Origin: a virus
IMG/VR virus record: IMGVR_UViG_3300032116_008697
Coordinates: 1-29,849 of that record
Length of the DNA: 29,849 nucleotides
Reading direction: 5' to 3' (one strand)
Shown here piece after piece: positions 1 to 7,526 of this stretch. Made by a program: the position numbers and the translations under genes. The notes beneath the pieces are model-generated. The model ran no database searches. It saw only the letters and a list, made by a program, of their open reading frames with translations, and had not been told where the DNA came from. Every line of letters starts with the position of its first letter. Position 1 is the first letter of the stretch.

Positions 1-888
1 ATAATCTTTAGGAGAACGGTTAGCAATTAACACGTCTAAAGCGTTATCAATGTTTGTTTGTTGTACTGTACCTAAAGTACCATTAACTAATGTAGAACCA
101 AACATTTCAATGTATTTGTTCAAACCACGAGTTGTTTGTACCGGTCCACCACCATTTGAACCTTCTGTATTAGCATCAGTTAAGATAGGGTTAGTATCGC
201 TGAATGTTGTAACAGACATATCACCAGCAATAAATGCTGCGTTGATTTGACCTTTCAAACGGATTGCTTTCTCTAAGTGATCTTTAACGATGAATTTGTT
301 TTGTCCGTTAAATTCTACTTCAATTGTTGCTGCGTTTTGAACGTCAGTGATTTTAGAGATTTCTCTAAAGATTTGATACTTGTTAGTATACTTAGTTAAA
401 CCGAAACGTAAGTTACTTTGAGAAACTGAGTTCTCACCTACTGCTACTGAGAACAAACTTAATTTGTCGCCAGCAATTAAAGTAGCGTTAGCGCCAGATA
501 CAGTCTTAACATAAACTGTGTCAACGCCTGAAGTTGTTACTACGTTAGTTACGATTGCAGAGATAGCGCCAGTTGGGATCAACACTAAATCATCCTTACG
601 AGCTTGACCTGAAGTCGCTGCCGTACAAGTGAAGTTTAATGAAGTTGTACCAGAACCGTTTACTGTACCGCCAGTTGTATCTAACAACTTAAATAAACTT
701 TCGTTTACAAAAGTGTAGTACAAAGGTTGACCAGTTGCGATTGGCTTTTTTCTATCGCCTAACCATAAGATGTCTGTAAGAGCATCTTCGTTTTGAATGT
801 CAGTCACTAATTTATTGATCTCTCTTGTATCTAATACAGGATCAATAGAGCTGACGTAGGATTTACTAATTGCACCTATGCTTGCCAT
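1..888 (-). CDS. Major capsid protein, HK97-fold type (partial, 3' end outside window)
   Basis: The frame is open from an ATG at 888 through base 1 with no stop, giving the first 296 residues. It would form the icosahedral shell. I recognise the style of phage major capsid proteins: a conserved N-terminal arm (MASIGAISKSYVSSIDPVLD), a QIFREIS segment near residue 175, and a stretch around residues 200-250 holding HLEKAIRLKGQINAAF and GDMSVTTF, followed by QTTRGLNKYIE. It directly follows the scaffold-like gene (31-base gap), the usual scaffold-capsid order. The ATG is preceded by A-rich sequence without a Shine-Dalgarno site. Five of the eight arginine codons are CGT rather than AGA, unlike its neighbours, which suits a very highly expressed protein. 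The family call rests on motif recall and context, not on a search. Confidence 0.85.
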   Translation of the reverse strand, partial: MASIGAISKSYVSSIDPVLDTREINKLVTDIQNEDALTDILWLGDRKKPIATGQPLYYTFVNESLFKLLDTTGGTVNGSGTTSLNFTCTAATSGQARKDDLVLIPTGAISAIVTNVVTTSGVDTVYVKTVSGANATLIAGDKLSLFSVAVGENSVSQSNLRFGLTKYTNKYQIFREISKITDVQNAATIEVEFNGQNKFIVKDHLEKAIRLKGQINAAFIAGDMSVTTFSDTNPILTDANTEGSNGGGPVQTTRGLNKYIEMFGSTLVNGTLGTVQQTNIDNALDVLIANRSPKDY

Positions 889-919
889 TGTTTTAATTTT
901 TTATTGTGGTAAAATATTT

Positions 920-2071
920 TTACCTGCCTAATACACCCACCTTAGCCCTGTTTTTAATAGCTTCGGCGAATGATTCATTAGGTTGGGCAGGCGTGCTACC
1001 GACAGGTCTGCGAGCATTTTGCCCCTCCTCTACGATAGTTTTCAATCCTAATGATTTGCCATAGTTCACCAAGTCTTTTTCATAGTTAGGATTCAAAGCT
1101 ACTAATGCAATTTTTTGCAATTTCGCGACATCTGGAATCAATTTGCTTGGATCTGCCTCTTGCGGATTAACAGCTATTGCCCTTTGCCATTTTTCTGAAT
1201 CTAAAGCTACTGCCATCAAAGTTTCAGGTTTATCAACAGTGAAGTTAAATTTACCATTATCGCCTAAATCAATAGCAACTCTCTTGCTTTCCATTAGGTT
1301 TTTAGTGGCTTCATGTTCCTTGAAAAATTGAAGTGCTTGTTGAACTTGCTGCGCTTGTTGAGCTTGCATTTCTTGCTGTTCTGCCATCCTATTCTGAGTA
1401 TCAATCGCCTCTTGCGATCTAGCCACATCTGGAATCTGAAAAGCCTTCTGTTCTACAATTCTTTTTTGTCTTATTAATTCAGCATCAGCTTCTAATTGGA
1501 TTAAACCAACCTCTTTATCTTCTTCAGATGCATATTCTGATAATTTATACTTTGCTTGGTATAATTTCTCAATCTTATCATCTGCTAAATGAGGGTATTG
1601 CAACTTTAATTCATCAAGAACTAAATCTTGGTGATTCACTGTTTCCCAATCAAATGCCTTTGCTTCTAAATATTTGTAAGCATCTCCTCCATTCTTTCTA
1701 AATTCTGCAAATTCAGCTACAAAATCATCATAACCCAATTCCTTTAGAATATCTTTTGGATTTGCCTTTTTTAATTCTTCTTTCCAATCTATAATGTTTG
1801 CTGCGGCTTCGCCTTCTTCACCTTCATTACTTTCACCATCAAATGATGGCATAGAAAAAGATGCTTGATTTTCTTCTAGTGGAGCTTGCTCGCCTTGAAC
1901 CTGATCATTACCTTGTTCTACTTGTGCTTCAACCGGCTCTGCCTCTACGGGTGCAGGTGCAAAGGATTGTGCTTCGTATTCTTCCGGTGTTGGGATGCCA
2001 GAACTAACCTTATAGGTTGGTCTAGCTGGTTCTTGTTGTTGTTCTTGTTGTCCGTTTTGTTCTTCTGTCAT
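920..2071 (-). CDS. Putative scaffolding protein
   Basis: A 383-residue acidic, Gln/Glu-rich protein. Residues 1-90 are low complexity and likely disordered (EEQNGQQEQQQEPARP, then runs of E, P, A and Q). A mixed helical region follows (about 95-230), with a Gln/Ala-rich coiled coil near 230-250 (AEQQEMQAQQAQQVQQALQ). A more ordered segment lies at about 265-345, and the tail is basic (AEAIKNRAKVGVLGR). This composition and the position immediately before the capsid gene are what phage scaffolding proteins show: they act inside the procapsid and leave or are cleaved before packaging. No catalytic motif for a maturation protease is visible. It could instead be a minor head protein. A 5-bp hairpin sits 10 bases upstream of its ATG. 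Confidence 0.6.
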   Translation of the reverse strand: MTEEQNGQQEQQQEPARPTYKVSSGIPTPEEYEAQSFAPAPVEAEPVEAQVEQGNDQVQGEQAPLEENQASFSMPSFDGESNEGEEGEAAANIIDWKEELKKANPKDILKELGYDDFVAEFAEFRKNGGDAYKYLEAKAFDWETVNHQDLVLDELKLQYPHLADDKIEKLYQAKYKLSEYASEEDKEVGLIQLEADAELIRQKRIVEQKAFQIPDVARSQEAIDTQNRMAEQQEMQAQQAQQVQQALQFFKEHEATKNLMESKRVAIDLGDNGKFNFTVDKPETLMAVALDSEKWQRAIAVNPQEADPSKLIPDVAKLQKIALVALNPNYEKDLVNYGKSLGLKTIVEEGQNARRPVGSTPAQPNESFAEAIKNRAKVGVLGR

Positions 2072-2080
2072 ATAGTTGAT

Positions 2081-2094
2081 TTTCGTTTACGAAA
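2081..2094 (-). promoter_or_regulatory. Short perfect hairpin in the ferritin-scaffold gap
   Basis: TTTCG-TTTA-CGAAA forms a 5-bp stem with a four-base loop, ending 10 bases before the scaffold start codon at 2071. No U-run follows it in the transcription direction, so it does not look like an intrinsic terminator. It could affect ribosome access or RNA stability between two head genes that need different expression levels. It is small enough to be chance. Confidence 0.25.
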
Positions 2095-2126
2095 TTATGT
2101 AAAATTAATTAAAAAAATAAATTTAA

Positions 2127-2612
2127 TTAATTAATGTGCTGATCAAATTCTAAAAGCTCTTTAGTGTATTCAGCAACTTTATACTTAGCTAATAAATCTC
2201 CGTAATGACCTACTGCTTTTACTTGAATCGTAACAAATTGCTGTAAGAAAATACCAACCGCGCAATCTTCTTCTTCAGCTTGCTTATAAAGCTCTTTGTA
2301 CATATTTAATACATCTAGTTCTGTTTCGTAGCCAATTTCTAATGCATCGCCAATTGATTCAACCTTATCCTTCATTGCTTCAATTTCAGGCAAGCTGGCG
2401 CAATCGCCCATATCATTCATAAAGTCAACGATAATTTGGTAATGCGTCAATTCTTCCGCACTTTCTTCTAAAAAATATTTCTGACTGCCAAAGTAACCTA
2501 ATCTTTGCAATTGGTTAGCTAAATGCTTCCAAAGGTTAGATTGATATAATTCCATTTGAAGTGCCTCTTGCAAACCTTTTCTCAAATTTGCTGACAATAA
2601 AGACTTTACCAT
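2127..2612 (-). CDS. Ferritin (non-heme, FtnA-like) with complete ferroxidase site
   Basis: A 161-residue four-helix ferritin. Ferritins oxidise Fe(II) and store Fe(III) in a 24-subunit cage. The helix A segment MELYQSNLWKHL resembles the LELYSSLLYQQM of E. coli FtnA. Helix B carries the EExxxH signature (EELTH), helix C has YETE, and helix D has FLQQFVTIQ, comparable to FLQWYVSEQ. Aligned by eye, the di-iron ligands are E21, E54, H57, E98 and Q130, matching E17, E50, H53, E94 and Q127 of FtnA. The extra site-C glutamates of FtnA (E126, E130) are I129 and A133 here. Length is normal (FtnA is 165). The gene lies between portal and scaffold, 1 base after the portal stop region, so it is co-transcribed with head genes. 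Both arginines are AGA, as in its phage neighbours. A role in the particle or in the infected cell cannot be told from sequence. Confidence 0.88.
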   Translation of the reverse strand: MVKSLLSANLRKGLQEALQMELYQSNLWKHLANQLQRLGYFGSQKYFLEESAEELTHYQIIVDFMNDMGDCASLPEIEAMKDKVESIGDALEIGYETELDVLNMYKELYKQAEEEDCAVGIFLQQFVTIQVKAVGHYGDLLAKYKVAEYTKELLEFDQHIN

Positions 2613-2613
2613 T

Positions 2614-4968
2614 TTATTTTTCTGTTTTTGGTGTTTGTAATTGTTTCTTTTCGCTTACTACTATTCTAGCGTCTGCTTGTATTCTTTGAGCAATAACTTT
2701 TGCTTCTTTTTGAATTTCGGCTTCTTGAATATCTTTATCCTTCTTGCCCATTTGGATAATATAATCCCATTGCTTTTCTGCATTGATACGAGCAACATCG
2801 ACTTCTAATTGAGTTTGCAATGTAACACGCTTCTCTTGCTCTGCGACCTGAACTGCCATAGCATTACCTTGAGATGCTTCTTGAATTTTTTGTAATTCAA
2901 ATTCTTGTAATTTCTCTCTGCGCTTTTTAATTCTATAAGCTAGAATCATAGATGCCATTTTTAAATTTTTGGTACTCATTACCAATATCTTATCTTCTGG
3001 CTCTATCAATCCTTGACTATCTCTTATGTTTAATTCTTGAATTAACTGTTGTCTTTCAAAATCAGATGGCACATCTTCAATAAAGATACCGAACTCATGA
3101 ATTGAAATATCAGGATTAATTTGGAAAAATTTAACAGTTTCTTCACCTAATGATCTAGCGTAACCTTCTACCTTTCCTAATTTAACTGCAATTTGAACTT
3201 TGCTAACAATAGCGTCTGCTAAATCTTGGATTAATTGCTTATCTGCAAAACTTAATAGATACAAAGCATTGTTTGTACTTTCCATTGCTGCGTTTGCAAC
3301 CGGAACTAATGTTTTAGCGTTTGGAGTAGATCCATCTGTTAATTCATTTAATCCAGATACTTGGCGCATCATATCCAAAGTGTTTTGTAACTCTTGATAT
3401 AGTTGACCAAACACCGCCAATTGACCTGATGCTTCAATAGATACAGGCTTGTAATTAGGGTTTTGACTTAGCAAGTCTGTTGATCTGTAAGGAACAACAA
3501 AGTTTGAGAAAATAAAATCCATAACTTTTGTTGGGTTCATTTTTTCTCCACCACCACCAAAGTCAACCCCTTCAAGCGCATTTAAGTCTATGTTAATTAA
3601 ATAAGGGATTAACTTATTTGACATATTTTGTAATTTGAACCAAGTAAGACTAGCTTTATCTTCAAGTGGAATCAATCTTTCAGTAATTCCAGCAAAGCGC
3701 ATTTTATAAAAATTCCAAGAATAAAGCTGAATATTCAATTTAGTATCCCACCAAGATGATGGCTTTCTAATTTGATTCTCTGACATACCCCAATCATACA
3801 TATAGTCTGTTTGGATAAGCCACTTGCACTTATAAACTACTTTACGAGTAACCGGCATAAAGATAGGTTCTGCTTGACCTTTCATGCTAAAATCGATCAT
3901 GTTAGGTATAGTACCCATTTTATCAATTACGCCTTCTTTAGTTACAGATAGTTTAGTTGCGTCTTGATATTTTGTCTTTCCAAATCTTACATTACCTCTA
4001 TTGTCTACTTCTTCTTTGTAAGTATAATCATTCCAAGATAAAAATTCAAAATCTAAAACAAGTACTTTAAATCTATTCCAATATTTAGAATAATCAGTGC
4101 CATACATAAAGTTCGATGGATTACCAAAACGACCTGCTACGCTTTGTACGATTTGATTCATTTGCTCTACCGTAAACCATGGCGCAAGATCTCCTACATA
4201 TACTTCTCTAACTTCTCCCCAATGTACTAAATCTGAAAAATCATTTTTAGCACAATAAGATAACACCATGTTTTCAGGGTTAATCTCTCTTAATTTTACT
4301 TGACCATTTTCATCAATATATTCTGTATAACCGCCCATTCCAAAATCAAAAAGATTTTCTATTGTGCGTTTTCTTTTTTCATCAAATTTATTTTGATACA
4401 TAGCTAAAGATGCTGCCATCTCTGCTTCCATAGACATCACGTGCTTATATCCAAATTGCTCCTCCATCTTCAATTGCTCTAGATCTTGTGCTTCACCCGG
4501 CTGAGGCGCTAACACTGGGCTATTAAGTAATTCTTGATTGCCTGCTTTTTGCGCTGCTTCTCTCATTAAAATCTTTACCTTCATTTCGGTAAAGTAATTA
4601 TCTTCTTCGCTTTTAGCAATTGGATCTACTGCAAATGCATTTATCGCATATCTTCTTTGAACTAATTTTGATATTGCTATCTCTCTAAACTTTGTTAAAA
4701 AAGATGGCGGAGTCCAATCAATGTTCAACCAAGTTTTATCTTGTTGCTCATCTACGTTTAAAAGTTTTTTATATTTAGTTGTACTTTGTCTACCTAATGC
4801 ATATTCTCTAATTTCGTTCATTTTGGATTGACCAAAATTTAACATATTGTTAGGAACATACCCTCTTGAATCACCCCACGCAGCTTTGCAGTATTGTAAT
4901 ATCCAATCATAAGATTTCTCTCTTGGATCTATTTGTTGATTTGGATACGTATTTGTCGCCTGTTGCAT
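2614..4968 (-). CDS. Portal protein
   Basis: A 784-residue protein forming the dodecameric DNA entry/exit ring at one capsid vertex. It resembles large portals of crAss-like and related Bacteroidota podoviruses: an N-terminal helical region (SYDWILQYCKAAWGDSRGY), a wing with SFLTKFREIAISKLVQRRY near residue 90, a segment with FGMGGYTEY then REINPENMVLSYC near residues 207-237, and a central part holding DMMRQVSGLNELTDG and TLVPVANAAMESTNNALYLL near 535-575. The last 110 residues are a Lys/Gln/Glu-rich helix, likely the crown or barrel that extends into the head. The start overlaps the upstream HNH gene stop as TAATG. In most phages portal directly follows the large terminase; here 6.9 kb of cargo separates them. 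The name rests on motif recall, size and context. Confidence 0.85.
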   Translation of the reverse strand: MQQATNTYPNQQIDPREKSYDWILQYCKAAWGDSRGYVPNNMLNFGQSKMNEIREYALGRQSTTKYKKLLNVDEQQDKTWLNIDWTPPSFLTKFREIAISKLVQRRYAINAFAVDPIAKSEEDNYFTEMKVKILMREAAQKAGNQELLNSPVLAPQPGEAQDLEQLKMEEQFGYKHVMSMEAEMAASLAMYQNKFDEKRKRTIENLFDFGMGGYTEYIDENGQVKLREINPENMVLSYCAKNDFSDLVHWGEVREVYVGDLAPWFTVEQMNQIVQSVAGRFGNPSNFMYGTDYSKYWNRFKVLVLDFEFLSWNDYTYKEEVDNRGNVRFGKTKYQDATKLSVTKEGVIDKMGTIPNMIDFSMKGQAEPIFMPVTRKVVYKCKWLIQTDYMYDWGMSENQIRKPSSWWDTKLNIQLYSWNFYKMRFAGITERLIPLEDKASLTWFKLQNMSNKLIPYLINIDLNALEGVDFGGGGEKMNPTKVMDFIFSNFVVPYRSTDLLSQNPNYKPVSIEASGQLAVFGQLYQELQNTLDMMRQVSGLNELTDGSTPNAKTLVPVANAAMESTNNALYLLSFADKQLIQDLADAIVSKVQIAVKLGKVEGYARSLGEETVKFFQINPDISIHEFGIFIEDVPSDFERQQLIQELNIRDSQGLIEPEDKILVMSTKNLKMASMILAYRIKKRREKLQEFELQKIQEASQGNAMAVQVAEQEKRVTLQTQLEVDVARINAEKQWDYIIQMGKKDKDIQEAEIQKEAKVIAQRIQADARIVVSEKKQLQTPKTEK

Positions 4969-5489
4969 TATATAAATCTTATTGATGTATTATTTAATGT
5001 CCTTCCTTTCAATCTATTTTTTAATTGGCTATATGTCATATTTTTAGCATCTGCTGCATCTTTCATGCAATAATAAAAAATGCCAGTTTCCATATCTATA
5101 ACACACTTTTTTCTAGAACTTTCTGATCTATATTTTTTATTCCAATAACCTTCACCCTTTTTTTGCAAAACGAGCAAATTGTTGTCAATTGCATGACGAT
5201 TGTTTTCTTTCCTCGTATTCCACTCTAAATTGATTACCGTATTATTTATTTTATTACCATCAATATGGTTAACCTCTAATTTATTCTGCGGATTTTCTAT
5301 AAAATGTTTAGCAACTATTCTATGCAATTTAAATGTTTTTGGGATACCTTGACTGTATAATGTTACATGATAATATCCTTTTTTAGTCAAATTGGGTTTT
5401 AAGATTTTATTAATACTTCTTACATTACCTAAGTTACTAACTTGATAAGATTCTTCATAACCAACAATATCTTTCCAAACTTCTTGCAT
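4968..5489 (-). CDS. HNH homing endonuclease (NUMOD4 + HNH)
   Basis: A 173-residue free-standing homing endonuclease. Residues 1-45 are a NUMOD4-type module (EVWKDIVGYEESYQVSNLGN). The HNH core spans about 55-100: HRIVAKHFIENP, NHIDGNKINN (H75), NLEWNT (N91) and NNRHA (H99), the usual HNH_3 pattern. Residues 135-173 (TGIFYYCMKDAADAKNMTYSQL) look like a C-terminal DNA-binding NUMOD1-type helix module. All expected core residues are present, so it is probably active: it would nick or cut relatives lacking the insertion and drive its own spread. It lies at the downstream edge of the cargo island; its stop overlaps the portal start (TAATG), and the 60-base gap before it holds the best promoter match in the window. 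No intron is visible around it. Confidence 0.9.
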   Translation of the reverse strand: MQEVWKDIVGYEESYQVSNLGNVRSINKILKPNLTKKGYYHVTLYSQGIPKTFKLHRIVAKHFIENPQNKLEVNHIDGNKINNTVINLEWNTRKENNRHAIDNNLLVLQKKGEGYWNKKYRSESSRKKCVIDMETGIFYYCMKDAADAKNMTYSQLKNRLKGRTLNNTSIRFI

Positions 5490-5497
5490 ATTTTAAC

Positions 5498-5530
5498 CAA
5501 AATTAATTAAAAGTAAATAAAAAAAACAAA
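5498..5530 (-). promoter_or_regulatory. Bacteroidota-type promoter before HNH/portal/head genes
   Basis: On the minus strand TTTG (5530-5527) is followed after 21 bases by TAATTTTG (5505-5498). This is an exact match to the Bacteroidota consensus (-33 TTTG or TTG, 17-23 bases, -7 TAnnTTTG). The predicted start of transcription falls within a few bases of the ATG at 5489, so the RNA would have almost no leader. It would drive the endonuclease, portal, ferritin, scaffold and capsid genes. The gap is extremely A/T rich, which raises the chance of an accidental match. Confidence 0.45.
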
Positions 5531-5549
5531 TTAAATTATATTAATTAAT

Positions 5550-6095
5550 TTAATATAATTTTCTGCCTTCCAATAAACTATCATAATTCATTTCCATTTT
5601 TGTGTTATATGAAAATCCGTTGTATTGAATAGCGATAAAAGGATCGGAAACCACATACTTGCCCAAGCCCCCTAGCGCACGGTCTATATGCTCATCTAAA
5701 GGCGTATTTAGGTATGTATCGTAAAACTTGCTGTTGACTATGTAGCAATGGAATCCGGTAAAATTATCTACTGTTTGATCTTCACGAATCTCCCCAATGT
5801 ATATACCACTTAAATATATATCAAAATCTAATGGCTTATTTCTTAAAAAGTACGAAAAACTATCCGGATTGGTAAAGTGAACGTCATCCTCCATTATGCA
5901 TATTTCAGGCAAACCTGTGTCTTTGGCATACTGAACGCACTGCTTATGGGCTAAATTAATTGCCCTTTTAACTGAATGAGAATCATATACGGCAGGGAAA
6001 AAAGAAAAGTCTTTGATGCCCTGCTCTTTAAATTCGTTCATTAACCTGTCAAATCGATCACTAGCATCAAAATTATGAATTACCGCTATCTTCAT
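5550..6095 (-). CDS. Glycosyltransferase, GT25-like
   Basis: A 181-residue protein. It begins MKIAVIHN and has a DRFDRLMNEF segment near residue 13 where GT25 enzymes have their ERxxR motif. It carries a clear metal/nucleotide-sugar motif CIMEDDVHF with E69-D70-D71, comparable to the E-D-D of LPS-type GT25 glycosyltransferases. FDIYLSGIYIGE near residue 91 matches the D-x-L-x-L/x-G block that follows in this family. At 181 residues it is short for the family (usually 200-250) but shows no break. It is the last sugar gene of the island. Its start overlaps the previous gene by 23 bases, suggesting coupled translation. Donor and acceptor sugars are unknown. Confidence 0.65.
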   Translation of the reverse strand: MKIAVIHNFDASDRFDRLMNEFKEQGIKDFSFFPAVYDSHSVKRAINLAHKQCVQYAKDTGLPEICIMEDDVHFTNPDSFSYFLRNKPLDFDIYLSGIYIGEIREDQTVDNFTGFHCYIVNSKFYDTYLNTPLDEHIDRALGGLGKYVVSDPFIAIQYNGFSYNTKMEMNYDSLLEGRKLY

Positions 6096-6894
6096 TTAGC
6101 TTCTGTATTATGTTGTTTAATGCGCCTTGGTAAGTATAATACTTATTGTATATTTCTTTAATCTTTAGTTGCTTTTCAACTATATCTATACTTGGGATAC
6201 TGTTTAAAATTGGGACTATCCTATGAGCATCTTCGGCTTTTATGATTACCCCATAATCTTCAAAATTAGCATCAAAGCAATTAACAAACTCATCGCTGAT
6301 GTAAACAGGTATAGTTTCGTATTGGAGGCACTCAGCGATTCTAAAGCTATTTAAACCATACCCTCTAGGGCATAATCCGAATATAGACTTACTAATAATG
6401 CCACAAAACCTATTTACATCGTGCTGCTCTTGAGATATGTAATAATCCGCGTTTTGAATATTAAACACATAATTTCTTATTGGGTGAGTATTGGTGCCAA
6501 CAAAAGAAGCAAAAATTGTTTTTTTACCATTCCACTTAAAACTGTGTGGCATACAAAGCAAAGGTATTTCTACCCCTTCTTTCTTGCTCATATTAAATAC
6601 CAAAATATCTAAATCTTTAAAGTCAACCAAAACCCCATCATCATATTGGCAAATAGTCCAATATTGCTGATTTCTCGGTAACGCATCTACATAGTCTTGC
6701 AGGCTTTTTCTAGCTACTGGATCATTCCCGTAGTTGTTATTTACATGATACGATGTCCAATGGATTCTTAAATATGCCCTGCCATTAAACTCTGGTATAA
6801 ATCTATTTGAAACCCATTCTTCAAAAATGGTATAATTTTCAAAAGGATAAACCGTGTTTATGGTAGGCATAAACTCCTTCGGTACGTCTATCAT
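6073..6894 (-). CDS. Exostosin-like (GT47-type) glycosyltransferase
   Basis: A 273-residue protein whose C-terminal half carries the exostosin/GT47 donor-binding signature: FGLCPRGYGLNSFRIAECLQ (about 172-191) followed by ETIPVYISDEF, the usual 'CP.G.G..S.R..E.l..g.iPV.isd' pattern. An FVGT motif at 131-134 (FASFVGTNTHPIR) matches the conserved start of the nucleotide-sugar-binding half. The first 120 residues are a shorter acceptor-side domain without a recognised motif. There is no signal peptide or membrane segment, so it acts in the cytosol. The start overlaps the FkbM gene stop as ATGA. Donor sugar cannot be read from sequence. Confidence 0.75.
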   Translation of the reverse strand: MIDVPKEFMPTINTVYPFENYTIFEEWVSNRFIPEFNGRAYLRIHWTSYHVNNNYGNDPVARKSLQDYVDALPRNQQYWTICQYDDGVLVDFKDLDILVFNMSKKEGVEIPLLCMPHSFKWNGKKTIFASFVGTNTHPIRNYVFNIQNADYYISQEQHDVNRFCGIISKSIFGLCPRGYGLNSFRIAECLQYETIPVYISDEFVNCFDANFEDYGVIIKAEDAHRIVPILNSIPSIDIVEKQLKIKEIYNKYYTYQGALNNIIQKLNEDSGNS

Positions 6895-7526
6895 ATATTA
6901 TATTTTCTTACATAAAGCGCGTCAGTCCATGTATCTGCAACCCAACTACCCGTTTCAACTCTTTCAAAACCTCGTTGCAGCATAAAATAATCTAAATCAT
7001 CAATTAACATACATCCCTTATATGTTTCTTTCATATTAACTTCTAACAATGCATAATCTATATTTTTAATCAAATCCCCCATACCCTCAATAGCCAAATG
7101 CTCTGCTCCTTGGAGGTCTACATTCAAAAAGTTGACATTCGTAAAATCACATTTTTCAAGTAATTTATCTGCTCTGATTGTTTTCATTGCAATCTGTTCT
7201 ATGTAATGTACTTCTGGATGGATAAGTATATGGGTACCAAGCTCTAGCATTGATGAACTCTGGCTTTCGTTATTAGATACATTAAAAACAATTTCTTCAC
7301 CATTAACATTACTCAAACAAGCATTAAATGCTTTTTGTTTTTTATATGGCGCAATATTTTCAATTAACTTTTCATAAACAGATGGTATTGCTTCAACCCA
7401 ATATACATCCCCTTTACAATAGTTATCGTATTCATTTTTTTCTTGACCATAAGATGCACCAAGATGCAACACCCCTTTTATATCCAACTTATGCTTATTG
7501 ACTAGATAGTCAAATGATATCATCAT
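6891..7526 (-). CDS. FkbM-family methyltransferase
   Basis: A 211-residue class I SAM methyltransferase of the FkbM type, which usually O-methylates sugars or other small-molecule hydroxyls. The SAM-binding motif I is GVLHLGASYGQE (about 18-29), followed by VYWVEAIPSVYEKL with the acidic ribose-binding position E45. NESQSSSML near residue 86 and VNFLNVDLQGAEHLAIEGM near 129-147 are strong FkbM landmarks (the D-x-Q-G-x-E block). No membrane segments. It is coupled by ATGA overlaps to the epimerase upstream and the exostosin-like enzyme downstream, which points to methylation of a sugar made or transferred in the same pathway. A second ATG immediately follows the first, so the start is uncertain by one codon. 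Confidence 0.85.
   Translation of the reverse strand: MMISFDYLVNKHKLDIKGVLHLGASYGQEKNEYDNYCKGDVYWVEAIPSVYEKLIENIAPYKKQKAFNACLSNVNGEEIVFNVSNNESQSSSMLELGTHILIHPEVHYIEQIAMKTIRADKLLEKCDFTNVNFLNVDLQGAEHLAIEGMGDLIKNIDYALLEVNMKETYKGCMLIDDLDYFMLQRGFERVETGSWVADTWTDALYVRKYNI

Noticed and set aside
889-919. Promoter or terminator directly before the capsid gene
   Set aside because: The 31-base gap has no TAnnTTTG box and no stable hairpin.
2072-2126. Second Bacteroidota promoter before the scaffold gene (TAATTTCG)
   Set aside because: One mismatch in the -7 box and no convincing -33 TTG at the right distance; the gap is nearly all A/T, so near-matches are expected by chance.
4968-5489. Group I intron hosting the HNH endonuclease
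   Set aside because: Portal and the neighbouring sugar gene are both complete on either side, and the flanking gaps (0 and 60 bases) are too short for an intron core.
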